Of a DNA stretch of 64,000 nucleotides, positions 27,901 through 42,900 are shown piece by piece. The notes under the pieces were generated by a model. That model saw nothing but the letters and a program-made list of their open reading frames with translations, had not been told where the DNA came from and searched no databases. The translations under genes and the position numbers were made by a program. Positions within the stretch are counted from its first letter, which is position 1; each line of letters opens with the position of its first letter. Source of the stretch: Prunella strophiata (taxonomy: Eukaryota; Chordata; Aves; Passeriformes; Prunellidae); contig JAZBQD010000030.1 of assembly GCA_036583965.1 (NCBI GenBank), positions 50,531,551 to 50,595,550 of the forward strand. The letters are read 5' to 3'.

Positions 27901-30900
27901 TTGGAAAATTTTCTTTTGTGCAGGTTAACTGCATTCATTGTTAAGGTTCTTACAAGGAGCAGAGAATACTTCAGTATCCAAGACAGTCACATAAGGAACT
28001 CGAATTTCCTACTTGGTTGATCAACAGCAGGCAGATGGTTCATTCCACGACCACCACCCTGTACTGGACAGAGAAATGCAGGTAGGTCATCCACAATTAG
28101 AATAGTTAGTTGTGCATTTAGGGCTAATATGGATTAAAAAGAATACTGTGAGTTGTTGAATAACAAGAAAGGTATCCAAAGAGAATAAATCTCTAATGTA
28201 CAAAGTACATTAGTAAAGTACAAAATCTGTAATGTAAAATTAATTTGTTAAGGTGTCTGTTATGTCAGATGCATAGCTAGCACTTCACCACCTTTATCTT
28301 TTTATACAGTCTTAGATACGTTTTTCAGCTATGCCTAGAGAACACTTAAAAAATTATTTTGGTGAGTCATATGTTTGGTAAAAAATTAAGCCTTTAATTG
28401 CCAAAGGCAATAGAGTGTAGAATTGTAACTTTGTTTTGAAGGGGCATCCAGAGCTCATCTAGTCCAAATGCTGCTCAAAACAGTTCTAGTTAGATCAGAC
28501 TGTGCAAGGCCACGTCCAGCTGTGTCTTGAGTACATCCCAGTCTGTCTGGGTAACCTGTTTCTGTATTTCACCATGCCCCTGGTGAAAAAAGTAAATGCT
28601 AACACTTAATCAGAATTTCCAATTGCATATCTTGATCTACATAACCTCTATAACTGTCCAGAAACTCAAAATTATTATACTGTCCATTAATTTAGTCTAG
28701 GAAAGTAATGTGCATCTTCCAAAACTCATTGAAAATGCAATATAGCAACCATGTATATATGAAAAAAACATGCATTAATATTTTTAATGATCTCTGTCAC
28801 ATAACTAGTGAAGGCTTTCACCCTCAAAGCTAGTTTCACAGTTGATGTAACACTACTGGGGAAAAAGAAACAAGTAGCTCAAGGACTGGTCAAAGGGTTT
28901 GGGGTTTTTTTGACCTGTGTTCAAGCTGAGATAATCTTCTATCTTACATATACTTCAAGAGCTTCAAGAGGAAAAAAGCTAATGAGACCACAGTGCTTAC
29001 TTTACCAAAAAGAGGGATAAGAAATGATCCAGTATTGGTGTATAAATACCTTTACAGGAGAGTTCTGTCTGCAAGGCAGAGGGCTCTTTAATGTATAGAA
29101 AGTAGCACAGAAAACAATCCCACCCTCCTAGTGGCTGAAAATTGAAACCATGAATGTCAATGAGAAATTATAGATTTTTAGCTGTAAGATAAATAACTAA
29201 ATATTTGATTATCAGCCAGTTCCACGTGGTGGGTTCCTGATCTCTTATGCCGTTCAATGCAACCTTTAATGCTGCCACCATAGAAGATATGCTTTAGATG
29301 GACACATATTATTGAGAAAAAATTAAGGCAACAGCTACATGGTACATGGTCAGAGGGTTTGCAGAGAAGATCCTTGACTTTATGGAAAGTGATTTTCTAG
29401 ATATAATCATAAGCATACACGCGCACATTTAACTTTTCGTATTTCATCTTTCAGGGTGGCATTAAGACAGCAGAAGAGGATTTGGCCATGACAGCCTTTG
29501 TAACCATAGCATTGCAACAGACCCTACGTGTCTTCCCATCACCTGATGTGGTAGGGAGCCTGACTCTTTAAGTCTGCAGTGTGTTGCACAATTGCATGTC
29601 TACCCTACCATCTCTTGGAGAACTGCAAATGGGGTTTAAAATCTACTTGCATCTGTGGTGGATAGGAAAAGATGTCAGGGATTAATATAAAACAAGGGGT
29701 TTCGAGCTACACACTCCATCATCAATGGCTTTACTCACTAAGCAAATGTTATTATAATTGCCTTAAAAATTACTACAGGGAAGTATTCTAATTTCTGAGT
29801 ACTAGTTTCCTAGTGCCAGAAGTAACAGTTAGCAGGTCTCAGTGGTCCTTACAAATGGATCCATTCTGTTTCCACAGGCACGAGTGATTACAGGAGCAGT
29901 GGCTTACATGAAGAATCAATTTTCAAGAAATACTGACTGCTATTCTATAGTCATCACTGCTTATGCTCTGACACTTGTGCAGCCTGATAGTGAAGAATGC
30001 TCAATTTGTGAAAGAAAAATTAAGGGGCTGTTCTTCTTTTGATGAAGGTACTGGTAACCATTCTTAAAAATCCCTTTTCCTAATGGAAACACTCTGAGCA
30101 CACTTATATGAACAAAACAAATTGAAGTAAATGAAGAAAAATTAATTGTATACAACTGTGTATGTGTATATACATATACACACATATTTATATGTAAAAT
30201 ATATGCAATATATTTATTTAAATTACATAATTAAATATTTTAATATTTGACATTTTAATATGTAACTTCAATAATTAATATCACTATAAAGTGACAGCTA
30301 GTGAAGCCTGGATCATAACCTCTGATTTAGAAACTGGAACAAAACTACAGAAAATATTCATTTATGTTTTCTGCTTCCCTTGGGAAGAAGAAAAAGTCCA
30401 AGCCAAATGAAAAAGAAGCTTCATATGAACTTCAACTTCATATGAAAAAATAGCAAAATACAGGAGTAGTCCACAGGGTGTGGCAGTGGTGACTGCTGAG
30501 TCAGTCAGCTGTGTGGCTGCACCACCATCCTGGTTACTGCTCCCAATGCATTTGGTAAATACAGCACAGTGCAACAACCCCAGTTTAAGCATAGGGAATA
30601 TGCTTCTCCTTAATCAAGGCTGGATTCGTGGCCATTATTAATACTGATATATCTGAGGGACCACCAGACACGATGCTGCCACTGCATTAGATGGAGTACA
30701 ATCAGCATACAGTGGGATCATTAGATCATGATGGTTGAAGAAATCAAAATAAAAAATTGTGGATTTTCTTTTCCATTATCTTTCCTTCCCAGCTGGTTTG
30801 TTGCTCTCACAACAACATCTGTGTCTTGTGGTTCCACAGTGCCATGACATGAAGTATCCACTGTGTAGAACAATAGTGATTTTTGGCAAAAGTCTCTGCC

Positions 30901-33900
30901 AAAGTGACTCAGGACTGAGTTATTCTTGCAGCAAAGCAGCAGCGCTACTGGGGAAATGGCAACAACTGCAGTCTCAGTGGAAGCCACTGCCTATGCCCTG
31001 CTTCAAACCTTGCTCCTGGATGACATGGAATATGCAAGGCCTATTGCCACGTGGCTGACAGAAAGAAGGAACTACGGTGGAGGATACTGCTCTACACAGG
31101 TGCCTGACCACCAGTTCAGGGGGAGTCTTAAGGGGAAAGAAGGAAATAAAAGCCTCCTAAAAATTTCTTCATTTAAATTTGAAAGGATCATAACAGTTAA
31201 TTTTCAACTTCTTTAGTGTTTGAAGCAGTAAAGATTTGGATCGTTAATTAGCAATGGGCCAAAATACAATAGTTAAAAGCCAGAAAAGAAAATTCTTTGT
31301 CCTCATGAAGAATTAGGATTATCTAAGATCAGGACTCTAATGTGTTAACAATTTTAGTGCTATAAGAAGAAGCTGGGAAACTAAATTAATAGTTTGTGCA
31401 AGTAGGAACAGACAAATACAGGAGAACTTCAAAGCAGCAAAAAGCATAAAACTGAATTCAAGGTGACTGATAATGTCATCTCACATGTTGAAATAACCTG
31501 GCATAGCTGCTAGTTTTTTGCTTTTCTTTCTCCCCTAGGACACAGTGGTGGCCTTAGAAGCTCTGTCAGCATACAGCATACAGACACTGGACACTGCTTC
31601 CACTGACCTGACTGTCAGACTGGGAACACCTGGAAGGCAAAATTATTACAGCATTGTTCTGACTGATGCCCATGAAGAATTTCAGAAGCAGCTAGAGGTA
31701 TACAACCATTGGTTGTTTCAAAGGATTTTTTCCCTCAAGAAGGAGAAATCAAATCCTCTGTCCTAGGTTTTGTTGTATTAAGCAACCATGATGTAGCTGA
31801 TATATTATACCTTGAAATAATTTGATCTGTAAAACAACAGAATCTTTTTAAAGTTAAAAAAAAAAAAAAACCCAAACCCAGCAGGTGCTTAACAGCACAC
31901 TTTAGAGGTGCTTTCCTGCCTCTGAGGAATTTGGTGGCATGAATCTCTCCCAAAAGTGAAGAGCAGCCAGGAACCCAAGTCCTTCTAGGGAATGAGGAAG
32001 AAGGGGAATATTGTGATACACAGTGTGCCTGGAACTGTGAAAATGTGAAATCCAGGATACAAAGGAGGGACTGAAGTTGGCAAACTACATCTACTGGGTC
32101 CTAAAACAGCAGAGTAAGATTCATTAGCTCAGTACATTCAAAAATCTTGAGACATGAGGTCTCATAATTCTTTCCATAGCTGAAATTTTTCCTTACCCGG
32201 GTTTGGGGGGGGTAAAGGCATAGAAGACTATCAAGATGTCAGGAAAGCAATAGTCAAATGCTGAGCACAGACTAAATATCTTTTCTTTTCCCTTGGTTTG
32301 CAGTTTGAACTTGGGAGAAAACTTGAAGTATCTGTGAATGGCAAAGGAAATGGGACAATGAGTGTAAGCTGTAAATTCAAAATCCAGAGTCCAGCTGGAC
32401 TTTTTTTAACCTCTTTTTGAAACCAAAGTGAAAATTTACTTGACATGGCCTCAACCTTTGTGTTCCTACCTCCAAAATTCTAAAATTTGGGGCTTAAAGC
32501 CTGCCCTTATGGACTGTCAATTTTTCCTGTCTTTAACTTTATTAAATCCATAAAATGTCAAGGGTGATAGAGGTGGCTGGAGTTTGAAAGACCTCTTTGT
32601 GTTTGGGAATGGAGAGTTATCTCAAAGGAGTCCCCCACCATTTGTGAATTGCACATGGGACCTGCTTATATCTGTGACACTCCTCTGTGACCAGTCTGTG
32701 CCACTGGGGGACTGGTCTTTCTCTCCACACTCCCATGGCCTGTCACCATGTTGGAGTCCTGGATGGGCAAATTCCTTGTCATTTAAATGATATTTTTAGT
32801 GGCTTGCTGTTTGTGTGTCCATTTTAGATATTAAAAATGTACTGGTCACCCGAGCTGAAGAACAACACCTGCCATGATTTGATTTTGACAGTGGAAATGG
32901 AAGGGAGCCTTAAGTACTCTGGTGAGTGAAAAGGGACAGGGGCTGGGTCTCAAAGGTGACATGTTTGGCCAGCTGCTAATGATACTTCATAGCTTTCCAG
33001 CCTTGGAAAGTGGGAACAAATGAATGAAACAAGGAAAAAGAGAAATCCCTGAACTCTACCCAGTCATTGTTTCATTTAGTTTATTCTTAAACAGTATAAC
33101 AACTGAGTGACTGTAGGTGCAGCAGGTACTTAACAGTTACACAGATACCATTAGAAACTCTTCTTGAGAAAGGGGAGGTGAACTCCCTTCACAGAGGGGA
33201 AGGCCCTGCACAGTTCCCTGGCTAATAAGGGACCAACCATGTGGGCTTGAAATTCTTTGAGGCAAATCTGTCATATATCTTTCATTTGAGCAAGAATGTA
33301 TTTGCATCTCCTGAAGTGTGTAGTCATCATCTCATCATCTCTGCCTGTGTCTACATTGTTTTTTTCTGTTTGAACTTTGTTGAACTTTTGGAGGGAGGGA
33401 TTGTCCTTTAAATATTTATGCATAGCCTAAACCCCATTCTTAGCTAGGTTTGTTAGTTATTCTTACTATAGTTATCCCTAAACTTCTAACTCTGAATGAA
33501 TTGGAAGCATTGAGACAATGTACAGTGAACTTTTATAAAACTCAGAGTGATGGCATGACTGCCTACTGGTATTTATCATTATACCAAAAGGAGCCAAACT
33601 GCAGGCAAGTCTGTGCATGGCTGATCATGTCTCTCACCTCCAGAAGCTGAATACTCCGATGAAGATGAAGATTATGAGGATTTGACTACAGGAGTAAACA
33701 GCACATTTGAGATACTGTCTAAAATGGATTGGTTTGATATCCACAGCAGAAGAAAAAGGGATCTGTCCACTCCCAGCAAAACAGAATCCTTGCAATACAA
33801 AGTCTGTGTCAGGTAGGTCTGCAAGATCAGCTCTTCATTTGCTTGTAATTCTCCTTTGTCACCCTCTTCATACCCACAAACTCGGCATCCAACCTAGTCA

Positions 33901-36900
33901 CATTCTGTGAGTCTGCATACACTGTAAGTGTGTGTCCTCTCTCCCATGGCAGAAGAAAAGGTTTCCAAACAATGGATGAGATTTATTTACATGGTTTAAG
34001 TAGATTTCAAATGTTCACTGCAGATTCTTCCCCATCAGACTCTGGGGAGACTCTAAAGCACTTGGCAGGCTAAAAATTTGAAAGAAATATTTTATTAAAA
34101 GAGGTAAATACAGCTGGAACACAGTAGTAGCACATTTACAGAGCTGCTTTCTGGAGAGATGCTGTTATTTCATTTGTGGTCCCACTCTGGCCTCAAAAAA
34201 AAAGAAGGGATGACTAATACTATCTAGGAGAGAAGAGGAGACAGATGGGATATTCTGTTGTGACAAGAAATTGGCAAGGGCAGAGGTAGTTAAAAGAAAC
34301 CCTCCTATGCAGCATAACACTGAAACCTGTCTTTGCTCCCATTCACAGTCTGGCATTGGTCTCAGAAGCACAAATTTGTGGCTTTCCTGGGTTCCCCTTC
34401 TAGAGAGGAGCAGGATGGAAGAAGCAGGTTTTGCCCCCCAGTAGAATTTTGGTTTTCCACTGACTTTTGTCAAAGCCTTGAAGACAGTGGTTTTATCTCC
34501 TCTTTTAAACAGTGGCATGAACAATGGCGGGGGAGGATTGAAGTTACCCTAATTCCCAATTTTCACTCTCCCTCATTAAATACGTATTCAGTGAATTGTG
34601 TACTGATGAAAGCATCATCTTCCCCATTAATTGCTATGTAACATTTACCAGCTACCAGAGCCACTGTTCTGCATCACTGGTCTGCTGAGTGTTAGGCTGA
34701 GGCTCGGACAATCATGTGAAATTCCTTGTGGTTAAGACATGGGAGAAAAAACTGAAGGCATTATTTGCATCACCATTCTTCTTTCTGTGGTGCATCCTTT
34801 ATGGGAAAGGGAGAGTGCCAAAATAAAAAGCTCTGTATATTTTATATACACTAAGTGTATATAAAATATCTCATGTCAAGACTTCCCGTGTGAGTGCAGA
34901 ACAACTTCACTTTTCAGCAATGACACCACTGCCTGATTTTTGAGATGGTGAAAGCCAACAGATTGGAAATCAAGTATATATATTTAGTGGATAATTACAG
35001 CAATGAGGATTTTTGCCTTGGATAGCACAGGTGATGTAAATTTGTCTTAGTCTGTGAAAAATTTGGATAAATTCATTTCCTATCTCCCCTTTGTAAGTAA
35101 TAGAGAACAGATACCTTGTCACTGCTGTTTACCTCCCTGGTTTCAACAATGCTTTTAAGGTGGGATGAACTGTCATTTACAGGTGATTTTTTTCTGCCTA
35201 TGAGGTCCAAGGAAAGCCTATATGACAATCTCAGGCCAGGCACCTGTGTTTTGGATGACCATTTGACTAGCTTAGATGACTCATTTTACCTCGTGACTCT
35301 TAATGAATTAGGCAGATAATATTCAAATTAAATATACTTAGGAAAGTTAAATGGAGCAGGAAGTTTTGCTTCACCTTTAGCAAGCCTGGAAAGCCAGACT
35401 CTTCAAAGGAACCTGACTGTTCAGTGCAACTGTTCACTGCTGACCTTCTCTCTTATAAAGGTCCACAGGTCCCAGAGCACCAAAGATGTCCCTGGTTGAT
35501 CTCACTCTGCTGAGTGGGTTGGAGCCTGACACAAAAGAACTTGAACAGGTTAGAAACACACTTTTCCATGCAACCTTTTATAGAGCCTTTAGAAAATTTT
35601 TTTTTCAAAATCTTTCCAAAAATCTACAAAAGAGACATGGGAAAACAGAATTTAGATAGATAGATAGATAGATTTTCACTATTTTCATTCTAAGAAAAAC
35701 ATTTGCTGAATATATACAAGAAATGCAAAGCTTATGGTGAACAGAGTTCAGATTTCTTAGTTCCTTGTGAAAGAAATTAGGGAGAGGCTCAGCAGGGCAG
35801 TAATGTGCCTCTCCTTACCATAGCTGCTGTCCTGTGACATGCCAGGACACTGCCTCCTGTGCTTGCAGAGCAGAAGGCAAGTAGTCTTTCAGTGGTGGTT
35901 GGTGGCAGGGCTCAGTGACAAGGAGATGGGGCTCAGTGCTCTGAAAATGTGGCTACACATTTTCAGTTTGGGGTTCTGGAGCTGACTTGGTTGAGGGAGG
36001 TTTGCTCAGTTTCATGCTTTCAGGGACTGTCTCCTTCAGGGAGGAAGAAAGGGGGCTGAACAAAGCAAACTAGAATATGGAAGGTGGCAGCAAAGGTATT
36101 CCTGTTCTGCCAGGGGTTTGTTCTGATTTGCTTTTTTTTTTTTTTCCTGCAGTTGGTGACAGCTTCAGACAGGTACATTCAGCACTTTGAGTACAAGGAA
36201 GGAAAGGTTTTGCTCTACTTTGGTGAGGTAAGCAAATCCGATGTTTTTCTAATCCCTGTCATTTTAGATAGCATATAGACTTTTTAAAAATCTAATTATT
36301 GCATTTTTCACTCTCCATTACCTTTCTGTAATTTTTTGTCATTTATTATTATTGAACAGCTCAGTGGAAAGAACAGAGGAAAGGAAAAAGGGAAACACGC
36401 ACCTTAATCTTCCACCTTTCTATGTCCAAGGAGATGTAGTTAATATTCAAGATTTGGCCTTTGGTCCAAGAAAAAAGAGAAATCCTCTCCCTATCTAGCC
36501 AGAAGGGATGCTTTTCATACATGATGACAAAAGTGTTAACTGGTGGTCCAGTAAATTCCACATGGACATCTTACATGTCAAGACCAAGATCCAGATAGTG
36601 ATTAACAAATGTAAACATCAGGACTCCTAGACTCTGTGTATATTTTCTAATATCTTGGATAATTACTCCACCCTACATCTACTTGAATTGCTTCACCTCT
36701 ACAGCCAAAGCAGATATCAGTATTAACTCAGCAATGCCATCAGAGCAAGTGCTCAACAACAAGCACAGGCACAAACATTGAGGAATTGACTGAGGGGAGA
36801 GAGTTAGTTTTCTCATCAAAACTGTTCTTTCTTTTTCCTCCAGCTCCCAAGTGGACCAGACCCAGATTGTATATCATTTGGGGCAAAGCAAATCAATCCC

Positions 36901-39900
36901 ATGGGCTTGGTTCAGCCAGCAAATGCCATCCTTTATGATTTTTACAACCCTGGTAAGGGCACATAAAAATGATACATAACTGCTTGACAGACTCAAAAAA
37001 CCCCTCCAGTCTATAGAAAGTTGATTTTGATGTAGTGTGTGAAACCATGTAATTTTGTTGAGTGATAAAAAAAACATCTTTGCATAACTGTCTTCCAGTT
37101 ACTTCAGATTATCTAAACAGAGATCTTCTCAGGAATGGTCCAGTATTGCAAATGGACTGAAAATATGAACTTTTACATTCATTAATTTTTTAAATCAGAT
37201 TTACTGAGTTCCTGTTTCTCATGGTGCTTTTAAGCATATTTCACTCACATTTTGTTTCAACAACCTCTGTCTTTATACATCTAAGATAGGCAATCTTGGA
37301 GGTTTGACTTTTGTAGTGTGCCAGGGAAAGCAGTCTTGTTCCTCATTCAAAGAAAGGTTAAATGCAAATCATCCCCATTTGTCCAAGTAATGCAAACAGT
37401 ATTTGAAAATTAGGTCAAATCTCTGCTTTGGCTTAATGGAGGGATCCAAGACAGTCTACACTGGGTTTAAACCACTAACTATTGGTTGATCCTATCTTCT
37501 TCTTCTGAAACAGTGCAGTGTTCACTGTTGTTCTATGGTCTAAAGAGGCTTTTAAGAAGGTTTCCAGAAGGAACAAAAGAAAAAAAAAAGGTGGGGGGGG
37601 GGGGGGGATGCAGGGAGAGAAGAGTACAACTTAAAAAAAAACAAATACAAACAAATAAAAAACCCTGACAACAACAAAATGCCCAAACAAAAATTATCCA
37701 AACTGAACAAAAATAACCTCAAAGCTGTTGCCCAGCTGAAAGGCAACATGGTATGCCAGGTGCCTAAGCACCTGGTCTTTGGGAACTGCTGATGTGCATC
37801 TGATCCCTCAGTGCTCTGCTTTCCCTGGACCAGGGAAAAGCTGGGCTGCAAACACAGTTTGTGCTTTACTGTACAGGCTTTTCCACCTGAGCTCTCCCAC
37901 ACAAGCTGCTTTGTTCCTTGTCCACAGACAGGAGGTGCAGTGTGTTCTACAGTGCTCCCAAGCACAGCGCCATGCTCTCAAAGCTGTGCCACGCCAACGT
38001 CTGCCAGTGTGCAGAAGGTAAGGAAGTGACTGCATTAGCTGATCTAAAAGAAGATAGTTAAACAATTTACATGGGAATTGTTAAGCCCAGAAAGGACCAT
38101 TAGAATTATCCTACTCTAGGATGTTCAGTATTAAAATTGATTTTTCTCTCAGATATCCAGGATTTTTTGATAGCTAAATACGATACATATACACATGTGT
38201 GTGTACTCTATCACACCACTAAGGAAGTTGTTCTTCCATTTTATTCTCTGTTGTATTGTTGTGAGACTATGGATGTGTAAACTATGTCTGTCTACATATC
38301 CATGCCTACAGGAGTGTATCACTTATTTTCTTCCCTCCAGGTCCCTGCCCAAGACAAAAATCAACTTTCAGTAAATCAGTAACACAAACTACACGGGTTA
38401 GTTTTGTCTGCTACCAGCCCTACTGCAGATTACGGTAAGGCATGAAAGGCAACTGCTGATTTCAGCATCGTTCATTTTAATAGGTATAAACTTGTAGTTT
38501 TACGTGCCCAGACCTCTCCTGAATTGAGTAGCAGGTTTCCTTATGTGGCCAAGAGACTGAGGAGAAATAAACAAAGGCATGTGCAGTTGTAGTCATCAGG
38601 GCAGTGAAGTGGGAAGTAAAGGCCTTGGAAAGATGCAGCAAGATGCTGGGGGCAGTAGGGGTGCACATTATGCCACAGGGTTTAGAAAAAACCCATGGGG
38701 CAATACCAATCCACTACATCACTCATGTTACAGGATGTAAATAAAGAATAGGATTTCCATGCCATGCCATAATTCAGTAGCTCTTTTTGCAGAGCTAGAT
38801 GAATGTTCATTATTCATGAATAATGAATATTCACCTTTCTGACCTCTTCTTTGGATAAAAATTTGGATAAACTGCTGAAGGAAAACTGGTTGTACACCAT
38901 TGGTAAGTTAGATGCTAACAGAAGGACAGGAAAGAGTGAAAACCTAACCACAGAGGAGCTTTCTTGAAAAAATACAAAGAAAGGAATACAAATCTAGAGT
39001 CTCTTCCATGGTTTGTGAGTAGATGGTACACTGGCCTCTGTTCAGACACTTGGTAGAAGCACACCTATTATTCAGTCTTTGGATGCAATTTCATGTTGCC
39101 ATCTGGCATCACAGAGTTGTTGTCTGTTGCAGCATATGAGGTGGAGATCCTCAACAGTACAAAGAAGAATGTTTTTGATTACTATGAGGCCAAAATCCAT
39201 AAAATCCTTAAAGCAGGTAAGTATCAAAGTGTTTTACTCCTTTCATTCACCTGTAGAAAAACTAGGTTGAGTAAATGTTTGCTAGCATGAGCCATGCAGA
39301 TGCCTTCTGCCATGGAAAAGTGGGGTCAGATATATTTCTGCAGGAGGCTTTCAAGAAGGCTTATTTATTGCAAGGCTTGTTTGGTGCAGCTGCCTCACTG
39401 TTCAGTTCAGCCCTGAGGTAGTTTTTTGTTCACATTGTGCAATCTCAGAGCACACAAACTTCAATCATTTCAGATGAAAATAAACCAGAAAACACGTTCC
39501 AGGTTCATTGAGTCCAGTGGTTACAAACTGGAGCTAGTCTAAGACAAACCCCTCCAAACACATGCATAGTGTGGATATTATGTCTTCTGTATCAATTATT
39601 TTATTTTATAGACCATTGACAGATCCTTATTTTCTCTTGTGTGGACATATCACTGACATGTGGTCTGATACTAAATGAAGACTTTGAAAGTGCTTATTAC
39701 TCAACTAATTATTGAGCAAATGCAATCCTTAGTGAAACAGACTAAGAGTTGTCCACAGTGACTTGCCTGAGGTGAATGAAGACAGGAAAACTTCTGGAAC
39801 TTTAATTTTCAACTGTGCTAAAGAAATAGAAAGGCTTCTTTGTTGTTAGGTGCAGTGAAAAGGTTTGCAGAGCTCTTAGACAATGTCCCTTTGCAGGCCT

Positions 39901-42900
39901 GCCATGCCAGCTGCCCCCATGTGAACTTAATCAGCAGCATCAGAGAGCACTGACACCCTTCAGAGTAATTTCTGGGGAAGCTGTCAGATGACATGCCAGA
40001 CTTCAGCTGCCATGGTATCATGTGGTCACCAGTTTTGAGTTTGGCAGCCAGAGATTGCCTTTAAAAAGGAACTTCAAAGGTTTTGAAATCTTCCCTCTCT
40101 GGAACAGAATAATTAACCCACTCCATCATTCTTTGCCCAGGGGCCTGGCAATGTCACACAGTACTTTAGGGCACACAACTTGTGATCTGTGCCCATTGTT
40201 CAGTAAAATAAAGTTCAGCTTCCTGAGTCCAGAGGAAGCATGAACTGACATACCCAGGGCTTTCCATATGGAGGAAAATGATAATGTACCTAGTGGTCAA
40301 AATACTGACTATAGGAGATTATGGTATCCCAGTAGAAAGTTTTATTAATCTCTTGAGAACAGATACAGCATTAAAGGCTTTAGGGCTCTGGGTCCAAATG
40401 TATTTGTACTCACAACTTGCAGGAAAGCAGTGGAAAGATTTTGGGATTTGGTAGCTGAGAGAAATATCTTTTGAATGTGAAGTTGAAGGGAAAGGATGTC
40501 TTCTATTCCCACATACTTGATAATTCTTTTTGGTTTGTGCTGTCAGATGCAGCTTCTGAGCATCAGGAAGGTTTCATCAGGCTTGGGAAATGCTGGCAGG
40601 AAGGCATGAAGACATATGAGGATGAAGAAAAAGCTAGGTGTTGCACCCAAATCAGCCTGTGACTGAACTAGCGTCATTATCTCTTGTATTCTCTGTGGCT
40701 CTGTCGAGAGAGGTTGACCTCTGTTGCCATCACCAAGTTTAGATGAGAATAAGTAGGGTAAAATCTCATTCTCTGGACCCCATCTTTATTTCCTTAAAAA
40801 TCTTTGAAGTAAAGGGTTGGTTCAGAAGACAGATGGAAACACTTACTTGTGTTTGGGAGTCAGCAAAAGAGAATATTGCAGGTGTGCACTTCTCAGATTA
40901 CTTTGGTGATTGATAGAATTAGTGTATGTGTTTTGGATGGCTAATATTTGTGCTGTCCTATGAGCCCTCCAGGAGTCCTTTAGGGGAATAATGTAGGCCA
41001 TACAAAGTAACACAGGATCTTTTTTTTTCCCTTTTCTTCCACTCTCCCCCTTTTTAAACATTATATCTCATTATAGATTCTAAAACTCTAAGGAATTGTT
41101 TTCCTTAAATTCTGCTTGGATGCTTTGAAACATTAAATTTCAACTTTTTTTTTTAATTGGAGATTTAAAATTGGAAATTACATAATAACCACTCAAGGTA
41201 ATGACTCAAATGCTTATGATCCCACTGTCTGAATTGTATTAGGCCATTTGTGAAGCATATGAACCGAGAAACACCTTGGTAATTTAAGCCAAATGAGGCA
41301 TAACATCATCATTTTCTCAAGTAGCTCTGACCCATCTCTGCATTCCATCAACAAAATGAAAATTCAGGACACCATGTAGTATAGGAACAGCAAAAAGGTC
41401 TTGGGTTATATGAGAAAACCTACAGGACTTATACAACTAGCATTTTTAGAGAGAATATAAGTAACATATATTAAACTGATTCAAGTTTTACCTAGGTGGT
41501 AGATAAGGCTTTTTAAGCTAAGGTTTCACTAGATCAGCAGTCTATGACAAATTCTCTGAAATCTAATTAATGTTAGAATATTCTACTTCAGTTTTTTATT
41601 CTACTTTTAGGATTTTGATGACTAGTCTTTCCATACTTGTAATATAACACTATACTAGAGCAGATGCTGTACAAGATTCTGTTAACTGATAAAAAGTGGT
41701 GCAATTTATGTGTAATTTAAACTGGTTTAATATTGAATTTTTACAGGAACTTTCAAATTATAGTTAGAAAGAGAGTAAGAAATTAGAATATTGCTGTTAT
41801 TTTGTTATTATTTTTTTTTTTTTGTTTTTCAAATGGACTTTGAAAACTGTTTTTCTAGTTAAACAACAGTAGTGTCCTCATGACCTGAGAGCAGTCAGAT
41901 GAATAAGCTTTCTTTTCAGCTCTCATGTCATTGCAGTAGTCTGAGCAGCCACCTCATCTGCCTTGGATGCCTACTGCTGTAGTGGGCAGTGCAATTCTGA
42001 ATGAATAAACTTCTGTGCCAGAATCCAGACCAGAATCTACTAACTTACTTTAACATGGAGATCATCAGGAGATTGTCCTATGTATCAGATTCAGAGGGAA
42101 GAGCATAAAGGCTTCATTAGCGAAAGTTCAGGTCAGGTGAACTAAGGAGAGTGAGATTTTAATGCTGTCTGCTGCATTGTTGAGCCTCCAAATGTTTGAA
42201 TTTAGTTTGCTAGCTTTTAAGACCACCCTGAACCTGAGCATTTTCAAATGGAAGAGAGCATATTTTCTATTTTCCTTGGCTTTTCCTTCAGTCTCTGAGA
42301 TGACAGCAAACTCCATACGGTCTGAAAGGTCCTAAGGTCTATAGGAAAACATCTCCTTCAATAATTACTGCAAAGGCCAAGACAACCAGCTAAGGCAAAA
42401 GTGGCTTACTTTTTGTCAGGTCACACCAAGGGAAATGTATCCTGCCTTATTTATTCACGTGTCAAGCCCCAGTTCCTGAGTTAAATATTACCTTGATTTA
42501 GCAGTGGGGCAAATGATCACAGGGAGTTGTGCCCTGTGGGCTACAGTTCTTCTCTCTGTTAGAAAAGTTCATGGGGTTTTCTCTTCTTGTCCCACAGCTG
42601 CAGATGAAAGCATCCAAGTGGGCGAGCACCGGCAGTTCCTATCACGCTCCACGTGCAAGTTAGACATTGTCCCTGGCAAACGCTACCTCCTCATGGGGAG
42701 GGATGGGCAAACAGTGGACTGCAACAACAAGTAAGTGCAAAATGGTCTCTGGGCAGCAGCAGCTGCTATCATGGACTATAAACCCAGAGGATACTCAATC
42801 TATTACAATACCTCCAGAAAATAAAGGCAGCATCAAATTTCTCAGGGGATGATTCTGCTGGATTTACTAAAATGCAAAGTGTTCCACTACATAGGCAAAA

